This document shows positions 43,129-51,287 of a DNA stretch of 64,000 bases, one piece after another (the first letter of the stretch is position 1; each line of letters starts with the position of its first letter). Below the pieces are notes generated by a model, which saw nothing but the letters and a program-made list of their open reading frames with translations, made no database searches and was not told the DNA's origin. Position numbers and translations under genes: made by a program. The DNA is from Aureibaculum marinum (lineage in GTDB: Bacteria > Bacteroidota > Bacteroidia > Flavobacteriales > Flavobacteriaceae). Location of the stretch: NCBI RefSeq assembly GCF_003813905.1, contig NZ_RPFJ01000030.1, positions 62,001 through 126,000 on the forward strand, given 5' to 3'.

Positions 43129-44466
43129 ATGAATGTAAAAGCAATATTAAACAATCTAGAAACCAAACATCCAGGAGAGCAAGAGTATTTGCAGGCGGTT
43201 AGGGAAGTGTTAGAGTCTATCCAGACTATTTATAATGAAAATCCACAATATGGAGCAGCTAAAATTATTGAACGCCTAGTAGAACCTGACCGTGTTTTTA
43301 CGTTCAGAATTTCTTGGGTAGACGATAATGGAGATGTCCAAGTTAATTTAGGGTATAGAGTTCAATTTAACAATGCTATTGGGCCTTATAAAGGAGGAAT
43401 TCGATTGCACCCAAGTGTAAATTTAAGTATCCTTAAGTTTTTAGGTTTTGAGCAAATTTTTAAAAATGCATTAACTACCTTACCTATGGGCGGTGCAAAA
43501 GGAGGTTCTGATTTTAATCCTAAAGGGAAATCTGATGCTGAAATTATGCGTTTTTGCCAGGCCTTTATGTTAGAATTATGGAGAGTAGTTGGTCCTAATA
43601 CCGACGTGCCTGCCGGAGATATAGGTACCGGAGGGCGAGAAATTGGATATATGTATGGAATGTATAAAAAATTACAACAAGAACATACAGGTGTGTTTAC
43701 TGGAAAGGGGCTAAATTGGGGAGGAAGCCTAATCAGACCAGAAGCCACTGGTTTTGGAGCTACCTATTTTACTAATGAAATATTAGGAACCAAAAATGAT
43801 AGTTTTAAAGGTAAAAATGTTGCCCTTTCAGGTTTTGGAAATGTTACTTGGGGTGTAGCTTTAAAAGTTACTGAATTAGGGGGGAAAGTTGTTACTATTT
43901 CTGGACCTGATGGTTATGTGTATGATGAAGAAGGATTAAATCAAGAAAAAATTTCATACCTATTAGAGTTAAGAGCTTCTAATAATGATATTGTATCTCC
44001 GTATGTTCAAGAATTTCCTGAAGCTAAATTTTTTCCAGGAGAAAAACCTTGGGGAGTAAAATGTGATATTGCAATGCCTTGTGCAACACAAAATGAATTA
44101 AATCAAGAAGATGCTCAAAAAATAGTTGCAAATGGAGTAAAATATGTGGCTGAAGTGTCAAATATGGGGTGTACGCCTGACGCTATTGATGTTTTTCATC
44201 AAAATAAAGTACTTTATGCTCCAGGAAAAGCTGTAAATGCTGGTGGTGTTGCTGTTTCAGGGCTAGAGATGTCTCAAAACGCAATGAAATTAAATTGGAC
44301 TGTAGAAGAAGTGGATGATAAACTACATCAAATAATGCATTCAATTCATAAGGCTTGTTTAAAATATGGAACAGAACCTGATGGATATGTAAATTACGTA
44401 AAAGGAGCAAATATTGCTGGTTTTATTAAGGTTGCTGATGCGATGATGGATTTGGGAGTGGTATAA
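43129..44466 (+). CDS. gdhA: Glutamate dehydrogenase, paralogue 2
   Basis: 445-residue second glutamate dehydrogenase with all core motifs (NNAIGPYKGGIRLHPSVNLSILKFLGFEQ, PMGGAKGGSDFNPKGKSD, PAGDIGTGGREIGYMYGMYKKL). The nucleotide motif is SGFGNVTWG. Very like the copy at 38366 but not identical at cofactor and hinge positions, so the two may differ in coenzyme or direction. The 198-bp upstream spacer has TATACTTTG near 43068, close to but not matching the -7 consensus. A strong terminator follows. Confidence 0.93.
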   Translation: MNVKAILNNLETKHPGEQEYLQAVREVLESIQTIYNENPQYGAAKIIERLVEPDRVFTFRISWVDDNGDVQVNLGYRVQFNNAIGPYKGGIRLHPSVNLSILKFLGFEQIFKNALTTLPMGGAKGGSDFNPKGKSDAEIMRFCQAFMLELWRVVGPNTDVPAGDIGTGGREIGYMYGMYKKLQQEHTGVFTGKGLNWGGSLIRPEATGFGATYFTNEILGTKNDSFKGKNVALSGFGNVTWGVALKVTELGGKVVTISGPDGYVYDEEGLNQEKISYLLELRASNNDIVSPYVQEFPEAKFFPGEKPWGVKCDIAMPCATQNELNQEDAQKIVANGVKYVAEVSNMGCTPDAIDVFHQNKVLYAPGKAVNAGGVAVSGLEMSQNAMKLNWTVEEVDDKLHQIMHSIHKACLKYGTEPDGYVNYVKGANIAGFIKVADAMMDLGVV

Positions 44467-44512
44467 GCTATATTTTCAATCTATTTGAAAGAAATTTTCA
44501 ATAGAATATTTT

Positions 44513-44540
44513 AAAACTCGCCCTTTGGCGAGTTTTTTTA
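44513..44540 (+). terminator. Rho-independent terminator after gdhA paralogue 2
   Basis: AAAACTCGCC (44513-44522) pairs with GGCGAGTTTT (44527-44536) around CTTT and runs into further T residues. Canonical intrinsic terminator 46 bp past the stop. Confidence 0.9.
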
Positions 44541-44588
44541 TTGCCCTTTTTTAAAGCAATGAGATGTTGTTTTTTGTTATTTTTGAAT

Positions 44589-45680
44589 ATGATTCTAGAG
44601 CCTCCATACCGCAAAATAATCCATGTTGATATGGATGCATTTTATGCTTCAGTTGAGCAAATGGATAATCCAGAGTTGAGAGGAATTCCACTGGCTGTAG
44701 GTGGAGGAGGAGAAAGAGGTGTGGTTGCAGCAGCTAGTTATGAAGCTCGGAAATTCGGAGTGCGTTCCGCAATGAGTGGCGTATTGGCTCGAAAAAATTG
44801 TCCGCAGTTGACTTTTGTTAAGCCTCGTTTTGCACGATACAAAGAAATTTCGCTAAAAATTAGAAATATCTTTTATCAGTATACAGATTTGGTAGAGCCC
44901 TTGTCTTTAGATGAAGCATATTTAGATGTAACCAAGAATAAAAAAAACTTTCCTTCAGCAACTATTTTAGCTCAGAAAATTAGGCAACAAATATTTGAAG
45001 AGGTTGGGTTGAACGCTTCTGCGGGTATATCAATTAATAAATTTGTAGCTAAAATAGCTTCAGACGTTAATAAACCTAATGGGCAAAAAACGGTACCACC
45101 TGAAGAAGTGTTAGCGTTTTTAGAAAAGTTGGATATTAAAAAATTCTATGGAATTGGTAAAGTTGCTTCTGCAAAAATGTACAATTTAGGAATTTTTACG
45201 GGTAAAGATTTAAAAGAAAAATCATTAGAATTTCTAACAGAAAATTTTAAAAAGTCAGGAAAACATTATTATCAGATAGTTAGAGGTATTCATAATAGTG
45301 AAGTAAAACCACATCGAATACCTAAATCAGTAGCTGCTGAACATACATTTAATACAAACTTAACTTCTGAGATTTATATGCTTGAAAAATTAGAGCAAAT
45401 AGCTACAGAATTGGAAAAAAGACTTCAAAAATCAAATATTTCTGGGAAAACCATTACTTTAAAAATAAAATACAGTGATTTTTCAGTGCAAACTCGTAGT
45501 AAAACTCAAGCCCATTTTATAAATGATAAAGATGCTTTATTAAAAAATGCAAAAGCGTTACTTTATCAAGAAAAATTACATGAATCTGTTCGGTTATTAG
45601 GTATCTCATTGTCTAATTTAAATACAACTATTTTAGAAAAGGAAGAGCCTTTTGAGGTTCAGTTAAAACTAGAATTTTAA
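44589..45680 (+). CDS. dinB: DNA polymerase IV (Y family)
   Basis: Translesion polymerase of 363 residues. I start at MILEPPYRKIIHVDMDAFYASVEQ; a longer frame from a TTG would begin inside the gdhA terminator tail. Catalytic residues are in HVDMDAFYASVEQ and PLSLDEAYLDVT, the steric-gate and finger region in AAASYEARKFGVRSAMSG, and helix-hairpin-helix contacts in IKKFYGIGKVASAKMYNLGI. The little finger is C-terminal, and the last residues (EEPFEVQLKLEF) resemble a beta-clamp-binding tail. TATTTTTG at 44578-44585, just before the ATG, could make the mRNA leaderless. Confidence 0.95.
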   Translation: MILEPPYRKIIHVDMDAFYASVEQMDNPELRGIPLAVGGGGERGVVAAASYEARKFGVRSAMSGVLARKNCPQLTFVKPRFARYKEISLKIRNIFYQYTDLVEPLSLDEAYLDVTKNKKNFPSATILAQKIRQQIFEEVGLNASAGISINKFVAKIASDVNKPNGQKTVPPEEVLAFLEKLDIKKFYGIGKVASAKMYNLGIFTGKDLKEKSLEFLTENFKKSGKHYYQIVRGIHNSEVKPHRIPKSVAAEHTFNTNLTSEIYMLEKLEQIATELEKRLQKSNISGKTITLKIKYSDFSVQTRSKTQAHFINDKDALLKNAKALLYQEKLHESVRLLGISLSNLNTTILEKEEPFEVQLKLEF

Positions 45681-45737
45681 ATTGAAAAAAATGGAATATT
45701 TTTTGTATTTTAATGGTGGTCTTAAAATTGAACGAAA

Positions 45738-46151
45738 ATGAAAAATATAATTTATGTTTTAGGAATTGTAAGTTATTTAATAGTGGGGTGTAGTTCACAA
45801 CAAACAATGACAACTACTGAAGAAAAGGAAGCACCTGTGCGAATTGCAAATGATAGTTTAGAATATGAAATTATAATTTTAGACCCTGGTTTTACAAGCT
45901 ATTTAGCTACGGCAAAGCCACAAAATTATTATTCTCAGAGCACATTAGAAACTAAAAATGAAGTTTATGTAAGAGAATGGAATTATAGAGCTAGAAATCC
46001 AATGCAATACAATTCTAACATTTATGAAAATGAAATTGATTACCAACCACATATTGATTACGGTATGGAAGTTAATTATAAATTGTACCAGTATTTTCAG
46101 TTTGCACAACGAAAATACAAAATGCGTTTAAGTTCATTTCGGGTAGAGTAA
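45738..46151 (+). CDS. DUF6146-like lipoprotein
   Basis: 137-residue lipoprotein (SYLIVGCSS, lipidated C18). The mature part reads YEIIILDPGFTSYLATAKPQNYYSQSTLETKNEVYVREWNYRARNPMQYN and ends HIDYGMEVNYKLYQYFQFAQRKYKMRL, a compact, aromatic-rich conserved domain of flavobacterial proteins. No known function. It stands alone between dinB and a convergent membrane protein gene. Confidence 0.78.
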   Translation: MKNIIYVLGIVSYLIVGCSSQQTMTTTEEKEAPVRIANDSLEYEIIILDPGFTSYLATAKPQNYYSQSTLETKNEVYVREWNYRARNPMQYNSNIYENEIDYQPHIDYGMEVNYKLYQYFQFAQRKYKMRLSSFRVE

Positions 46152-46239
46152 ACATGTAGCATTATTTATAAAACTAACTTTTTGTAAGTAATCGTTTTAA
46201 TTCCTTAGGGTAAGTATAATTGGTTTCACAAAGAAGTAT

Positions 46240-46623
46240 TTATTTTTCAGAATGCTGTTTTTTTATAAAACTTAAGAACATTACCAACCATCCTATAATA
46301 AATAATAGTCCTCCTAGTGGTGTAATAAACCATATTAATTTCGGATCTACACCACCAGCAGTTATGGCATAAATTGAGCCCGAAAAGAATAAAATTCCGG
46401 TAAAAAATAATCCGCTAATTAAGTTTTTTGATTTATTAGAAAAACCAGAATACGTATTTACAAAAAGCAATACCAAAACATGATACATTTGATAACGGAC
46501 ACCCGTTTCAAAACTAACTAAAGCATCTGCTCCTAATTTTTCTTTAAGGGCGTGTGCCCCAAATGCTCCTAAAATAATGGCTAGCATACCTAAAATTGCC
46601 GTTATAGATAAGTTGATTTTCAT
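46240..46623 (-). CDS. DUF423 small membrane protein
   Basis: 127 residues from MKINLSITAILGMLAIILGAFGAHALKEKL; the open frame continues 23 codons further, but homologues start here. Four membrane helices and the GAFGAHALKEKL motif after helix 1 are diagnostic for DUF423 (YgdD-like). GVRYQMYHVLVLLFV and FFSGSIYAI complete the pattern. Inner-membrane protein of unknown function. Confidence 0.88.
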   Translation of the reverse strand: MKINLSITAILGMLAIILGAFGAHALKEKLGADALVSFETGVRYQMYHVLVLLFVNTYSGFSNKSKNLISGLFFTGILFFSGSIYAITAGGVDPKLIWFITPLGGLLFIIGWLVMFLSFIKKQHSEK

Positions 46624-46740
46624 AAAAAAGGTCTTAAAGAACAACAAAAATAATATATATTTAGAAGACTTTACATTTAAAAAAATAAACAATTCGATTG
46701 AAAAGTATAAGTTAAAAAAATAGTATTTCGTTCACCGTAT

Positions 46741-46917
46741 ATGCATGAGGTTCAAATTGCGAAAGTGAAATTGGAAAGTGAGGGTATAAATAGTTATATG
46801 GTAGATGAAAATTTGGTTTATACTGTAGGAGCTGTTTTTATTGAAGATTATATGCTTATGGTTGTTGCAGATGCTTTTGATAAAGCACTCTCTATTTTAA
46901 GTTTACATAAAACTTGA
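46741..46917 (+). CDS. DUF2007-like small protein
   Basis: 58 codons from ATG to TGA, shorter than typical ORF cut-offs. MHEVQIAKVKLESEGINSYMVDENL followed by FIEDYMLMVVADAFDKALSIL has the pattern of DUF2007 proteins (one ferredoxin-like fold with a conserved ESEGI...VDE core). The conserved region seems to begin earlier in the same frame (KKIVFRSPY upstream of the ATG), with no ATG there. Either a non-ATG start is used or the 5' end has decayed. Function unknown. Confidence 0.65.
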   Translation: MHEVQIAKVKLESEGINSYMVDENLVYTVGAVFIEDYMLMVVADAFDKALSILSLHKT

Positions 46918-46974
46918 TGATATCTTTAGGTAAACCTATTAAATTTTATATTTTCGTATTACAAATAATAATTT

Positions 46975-48345
46975 ATGCGTAAAATCTTAATTATCGGTGC
47001 TGGTCGTTCATCAGCATCACTTATAAAATACTTGTTAGATAAATCTGAAGAAGAAAATTTAGAGATTACAATTGCTGATATTTCTGTTGATTTAGCTGAG
47101 TCTATAATTAAAGGTCATAATAATGCTACTACATTAGTTTTAGATATTTTTGATGAAGATGCACGAGTTTCAGCTATTAAAAAAGCAGATATTGTAGTCT
47201 CTATGTTGCCAGCTAGATTTCATGTAGAAGTTGCTAAAGACTGTGTTACTTTTAAGAAAAATATGGTTACGGCATCGTATATTTCTGATGAGATGAAAGC
47301 CTTAGATGCTGAGGTAAAAAAAGAAGGTCTCATTTTTATGAATGAGGTTGGTTTAGATCCTGGGATAGATCATATGAGTGCAATGAAGGTAATAGATAGA
47401 ATTAGAGATAATAACGCTAAAATGTTATTGTTTGAATCGTTTACTGGAGGTCTGGTGGCCCCAGAAAGTGATACTAATTTATGGAATTATAAATTTACTT
47501 GGAATCCGAGAAATGTAGTGTTGGCTGGGCAAGGTGGAGCTGCTAAATTTATACAAGAAGGAACATATAAATACATTCCATATCATAAACTATTTAGACG
47601 TACTGAAATATTAAATTTGCCTAATTCAGGTAAATTTGAAGCATATGCTAATAGAGATTCTTTAAAATATATAAAAACGTATGGGCTAGAGAATATATTA
47701 ACAATGTATAGAGGTACCATAAGACGTGTTGGTTTTTCTAGAGCGTGGAACATATTTGTGCAACTAGGAATGACAGATGATAGTTATACCTTGGAAGGAT
47801 CGGAAAATATGACTTATCGTGATTTTACCAATTCATTTTTAGCATATAATCCCAATGATTCTGTTGAATTGAAATTACGATCTTATCTAAAAATAGATCA
47901 AGATGATGTTATTTGGGAAAAATTGGTGGAACTTGATATTTTTAGTGCCACAAAAAAAGTTGGAATTAAAAATGCTACACCTGCTCAGGTGTTGCAAAAA
48001 ATTTTAATGGACAGTTGGTCTTTGAAAAAAGATGATAAAGATATGATTGTAATGCACCATAAATTTGGCTATGAGCATCAGGGTGAAAAACTGCAAATAG
48101 AATCCAGTATGACTGTTATAGGAGAAGATCAAACATATACAGCTATGGCTAAAACAGTTGGTTTGCCTGTAGCTATTGCAACATTATTAATTCTAAATAA
48201 TAAAATTAAAACACCAGGAGTTCAACTTCCAATAAATAGAGAAGTTTATGAACCTATTCTAAAAGAGTTGGAGTTGCACGGAATTGTATTTGAAGAGCAA
48301 AAAAAGCAATATTTAGGCTATAACCCAGAATTTGTTGTAGGATAA
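46975..48345 (+). CDS. Saccharopine dehydrogenase-family oxidoreductase
   Basis: 456 residues. N-terminal Rossmann motif ILIIGAGRSSASLIKYLL, VVSMLPARFHVEVAKDCV, and the mid-protein GLDPGIDHMSAMKVID are typical of saccharopine reductase/dehydrogenase. The C-terminal half is the substrate-binding domain ending with LHGIVFEEQKKQYLGYNPEFVVG. It may act in lysine or another amino-acid pathway; no neighbours clarify this. Convergent with trmN6, 4 bp between stops. Confidence 0.85.
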   Translation: MRKILIIGAGRSSASLIKYLLDKSEEENLEITIADISVDLAESIIKGHNNATTLVLDIFDEDARVSAIKKADIVVSMLPARFHVEVAKDCVTFKKNMVTASYISDEMKALDAEVKKEGLIFMNEVGLDPGIDHMSAMKVIDRIRDNNAKMLLFESFTGGLVAPESDTNLWNYKFTWNPRNVVLAGQGGAAKFIQEGTYKYIPYHKLFRRTEILNLPNSGKFEAYANRDSLKYIKTYGLENILTMYRGTIRRVGFSRAWNIFVQLGMTDDSYTLEGSENMTYRDFTNSFLAYNPNDSVELKLRSYLKIDQDDVIWEKLVELDIFSATKKVGIKNATPAQVLQKILMDSWSLKKDDKDMIVMHHKFGYEHQGEKLQIESSMTVIGEDQTYTAMAKTVGLPVAIATLLILNNKIKTPGVQLPINREVYEPILKELELHGIVFEEQKKQYLGYNPEFVVG

Positions 48346-48349
48346 TAAA

Positions 48350-49063
48350 TTACATTTTTAAATAAAAATCTTTTACTAAACTTATGTATTCAGCTGTATA
48401 GTGATGACGTTTTGTTTCTATTGTTAAATTTTCAATAGTTCTGGTTTTTTCTATAAATGAAAATTCTATTAAGCTTCTTTTAATTGGAGCAGTTGGAGTT
48501 CCTTTTACATGACAAGTTTTAGAAGCTATAAGTCCGTGTTTTTTTGCTAATAAAATAAATTCTTCTTCTTCCTTAAAAGGAATTATTACTGTAAAAATTC
48601 CGTTATTACTAAGTAGGTCGGAAACAGATTTTAATAATGTTTCAAAAGATAAAAATTCTGTAAAACGAGCTATATTTCTAGTGTTGTTATTACTCTGGTA
48701 ATGGTCTTTGTAAAAAGGGGGATTAGAAACTATTAAATCGTATTTATCATCAATTTCTTCAGTAAATTCATTTAGTGAAGCATGATAACAATACAAACGA
48801 TCTCCCCAAGGAGAATTTTCAAAATTAGTTACGGCTTGTTCAAAAGCATTGCTGTCTATTTCTAATGCATCAATAATTTCAGCATCACTACGTTGAGCTA
48901 ATTGTAAAGCAATAACACCTGTACCTGTACCAATATCCAATATAGAATATGGGTTGTTTTTTAGAGAAGTCCAAGCACCAAGTAATACGCCGTCAGTTCC
49001 AATTTTCATGGCACATTGATCTTGAAGTATTGTAAACTGTTTAAATTTGAAAGGGTTACTCAT
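48350..49063 (-). CDS. trmN6: tRNA1(Val) (adenine37-N6)-methyltransferase
   Basis: 237-residue SAM-dependent methyltransferase of the YfiC/TrmN6 type. N-terminal FKFKQFTILQDQCAMKIGTDGVLLGAWTSL is characteristic. The SAM motif is ILDIGTGTGVIALQLAQR and the catalytic N-methyl motif is VSNPPFYKDH. Its start overlaps the rimM end by 8 bp, so it is coupled to rRNA/tRNA maturation genes. Confidence 0.9.
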   Translation of the reverse strand: MSNPFKFKQFTILQDQCAMKIGTDGVLLGAWTSLKNNPYSILDIGTGTGVIALQLAQRSDAEIIDALEIDSNAFEQAVTNFENSPWGDRLYCYHASLNEFTEEIDDKYDLIVSNPPFYKDHYQSNNNTRNIARFTEFLSFETLLKSVSDLLSNNGIFTVIIPFKEEEEFILLAKKHGLIASKTCHVKGTPTAPIKRSLIEFSFIEKTRTIENLTIETKRHHYTAEYISLVKDFYLKM

Positions 49064-49586
49064 CTAAATACATATCAATCAATCCCTCGGGTGTTTCAAC
49101 AATAATCTTTTTGTTTGTTCGGTCCACTTTTTTTATAAAATCATCAATCATAGGTATAAGAATTTCCTTATCGCCATTTTCAATGATAAAAAGAGGCTGA
49201 GCTGTTTGATCATTAACAGCTGTTAAAGAACCAACATTTCCATAATTAGTGTCTTCAATAGTAAAACCAATTACTTCGTGGTAATAAAATTTATTACCTG
49301 TTAATTTTGGCAACAAAGTAAGTGGTAAATATACATCACATTTTAAAATAGAATCAGCATCTTCTTCGGTATTAAAACCTTCAAATTTTACTCGTAGCTG
49401 ATTGCCTTTTTGTAATAGGCTTTTTTCAATAAAAAAAGGAATAAAATTGTTTCCAGCTTCTATGAATACGGCGTCCATATCTTGATACAAATCAGGCTCA
49501 TCTGTATCTAATTTAATAACAACTTCTCCTCTAAAACTGTGTTTTCTAACTACTTTTCCTAAGTAGAAACAATCTTTTTTTTGCAT
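49056..49586 (-). CDS. rimM: 16S rRNA processing protein RimM
   Basis: 176 residues: N-terminal RimM beta-barrel (YLGKVVRKHSFRGEVVIKLDTDEPDLY) and C-terminal PRC-barrel (YYHEVIGFTIEDTNYGNVGSLTAV...ILIPMIDDFIKKVD). It assists 30S head assembly by binding S19. Downstream of rpsP and overlapping trmN6, the common bacterial rpsP-rimM-trm arrangement with TrmN6 in place of TrmD. The hairpin in the rpsP-rimM spacer may limit readthrough. Confidence 0.95.
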   Translation of the reverse strand: MQKKDCFYLGKVVRKHSFRGEVVIKLDTDEPDLYQDMDAVFIEAGNNFIPFFIEKSLLQKGNQLRVKFEGFNTEEDADSILKCDVYLPLTLLPKLTGNKFYYHEVIGFTIEDTNYGNVGSLTAVNDQTAQPLFIIENGDKEILIPMIDDFIKKVDRTNKKIIVETPEGLIDMYLDE

Positions 49587-49694
49587 AATTAACTTTTTTC
49601 AAGTCTAGCAAAGTCAGGCAAGACCTTAATGTTGTATGATTAGCTTTTACTCAAAGTGTTTTGAGGCTAAAATTATTAATCTTATTTAAAAATT

Positions 49695-49723
49695 AAAAAG
49701 CCCGACAAAATTTGTCAGGCTTT
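49695..49723 (-). terminator. Intrinsic terminator/attenuator between rpsP and rimM
   Basis: On the minus strand AAAGCCTGACAAA pairs with TTTGTCGGGCTTT (one G-T wobble) and continues into T residues, 24-52 bp past the rpsP stop. It would keep rimM and trmN6 levels below the ribosomal protein. Confidence 0.8.
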
Positions 49724-49746
49724 AAAGATAAGATATATAAATAAAT

Positions 49747-50316
49747 TTATTCTTCTTCTTTCTTTGCAGCAGGAGCTTTCGCTTCAGCAGCAGCTTCATC
49801 AATAGTTTGAGGAGCTTCATCTGCAACTGCTTCTGCAGCAGCTTCAGTTTCTTCAGTAGCCTCTGGAGCAGGAGTGTTTTTAGCAATTCTAGCTTTGTTA
49901 GCTTCTTTTTCTGCTTCTAGAGCTTTTGCTTTAGCATCACTACTAGCTTTGTTTAAGTCTTCAATTTTAGCATTAATTCGTTGAGCTTTTTCTTCTAACC
50001 AAGCGTTGAATTTTTCTTCAGCTTGTTCTTCTGTTAAAGCACCTTTTCTAACACCAACAGCTAAATGATTTTTTAATAAAGCACCTTTGTATGATAAAAT
50101 AGCTCGAGCTGTGTTTGTTGGTTGAGCTCCATTTTGTAACCATTTTACAGCACTATCAACATTTAAGTCAATTGTTGCAGGGTTAGTGTTTGGGTTATAA
50201 GTTCCTAATTTTTCTAGTAACTTACCGTCTCTTTTTGCACGTGAATCTGCAGCAACTACCCAATAAAATGGTTTGCCTTTTTTACCGTGTCTTTGTAATC
50301 TAATTTTTACTGGCAT
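49747..50316 (-). CDS. rpsP: Ribosomal protein S16 with long acidic C-terminal tail
   Basis: 189 residues. The first 80 are S16 (MPVKIRLQRHGKKGKPFYWVVAADSRAKRDGKLLEKLGTYNP). The rest is an Ala/Glu/Lys-rich low-complexity extension (EKFNAWLEEKAQRINAKIED to the end), as in many Bacteroidota S16 proteins. The gene has its own -7 element and a terminator-like hairpin before rimM. Confidence 0.96.
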   Translation of the reverse strand: MPVKIRLQRHGKKGKPFYWVVAADSRAKRDGKLLEKLGTYNPNTNPATIDLNVDSAVKWLQNGAQPTNTARAILSYKGALLKNHLAVGVRKGALTEEQAEEKFNAWLEEKAQRINAKIEDLNKASSDAKAKALEAEKEANKARIAKNTPAPEATEETEAAAEAVADEAPQTIDEAAAEAKAPAAKKEEE

Positions 50317-50385
50317 TTTTTGTTAATTGTTTAAGGTACACGACCTTGATTATTAATATATTATTCACTTTCTCGAAGTGGGGTG

Positions 50386-50393
50386 CAAATATA
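50386..50393 (-). promoter_or_regulatory. Candidate -7 element of rpsP
   Basis: On the minus strand TATATTTG matches TAnnTTTG exactly, about 70 bp before the rpsP ATG. No TTTG was seen at the -33 distance. Confidence 0.4.
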
Positions 50394-50492
50394 CTATGTT
50401 TTTTTATTATACAGTATAGTTGATGGTAATTTTTTATTTCATAAAAATGAAAAAACTGAAGGGTTACAAACATCAGCTCTCATTGAAACTAT

Positions 50493-50500
50493 TATATTTG
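50493..50500 (+). promoter_or_regulatory. Candidate -7 element of kdsB
   Basis: TATATTTG matches the consensus and ends 15 bp before the chosen kdsB ATG. It lies inside the longer open frame, arguing that the upstream ATGs of that frame are not used. Confidence 0.45.
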
Positions 50501-50515
50501 TATAAATTAGAAACT

Positions 50516-51259
50516 ATGAATATTTTAGGAATAATTCCCGCCAGATATGGTTCTACACGATTAGAAGGTAAACCTTTACTAGATATTTGTGGCAAACCTA
50601 TGATACAACATGTTTACGAACAAGTAAAAAAAGTAATGACCAATGTACTTGTTGCTACCGATGATGAACGGATAGAAAGAGTAGTTAAAAGCTTTGGTGG
50701 TAATGTAGTAATGACATCCGATAAACATAATACAGGAACAAATAGATGCTTAGAAGCTTATAAAATATTTAAGTCAAAATTTGATATTGATTTTGATGTT
50801 GTTATTAATATTCAGGGAGATGAACCATTACTGGAACCAGAACAGATTAGACAACTTATTTCTTGTTTTGAAGAGGATACTACCGAAATGGCAACTTTGG
50901 TTATTCCAGTAAAATCTTCTGAAAATTTATTTAATGGAGGTGTTTTTGTAGTGATGGATAAAAATAATAATGCCTTGTATTTTAGTCGTTCTGTAATACC
51001 ATATGTGCGTGATGCTAATAAAGACAATTGGCAAAAGCAACATACTTTTTATAAACATGTTGGTATGTATGGTTTTACGCCTAAAGCTTTAAATGAATTT
51101 GCTAATTTATCTCAAACCTCTTTAGAAATTGCCGAGTCATTAGAACAAAATCGATGGCTAGAAAATGGCAATAAAATAAAAGTAGCCAAAACGGAGTTTG
51201 AAACTATTGCTGTGGATACGCTAGAGGATTTAAAAAAAGTAAGACAAATGATAAAGTAA
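50516..51259 (+). CDS. kdsB: CMP-KDO synthetase
   Basis: 247 residues from MNILGIIPARYGSTRLEGKPL. The frame stays open 32 codons upstream, but that part is not family sequence and overlaps the promoter element. The enzyme activates 3-deoxy-manno-octulosonate with CTP for lipopolysaccharide. The nucleotide-binding PARYGSTRLEGKPL loop, VATDDERI, the metal aspartate in INIQGDEPLLEP and the C-terminal AVDTLEDLKKVRQ are conserved. Confidence 0.95.
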   Translation: MNILGIIPARYGSTRLEGKPLLDICGKPMIQHVYEQVKKVMTNVLVATDDERIERVVKSFGGNVVMTSDKHNTGTNRCLEAYKIFKSKFDIDFDVVINIQGDEPLLEPEQIRQLISCFEEDTTEMATLVIPVKSSENLFNGGVFVVMDKNNNALYFSRSVIPYVRDANKDNWQKQHTFYKHVGMYGFTPKALNEFANLSQTSLEIAESLEQNRWLENGNKIKVAKTEFETIAVDTLEDLKKVRQMIK

Positions 51260-51287
51260 AAATTTTATTAGTACTTATTTTTTTATC

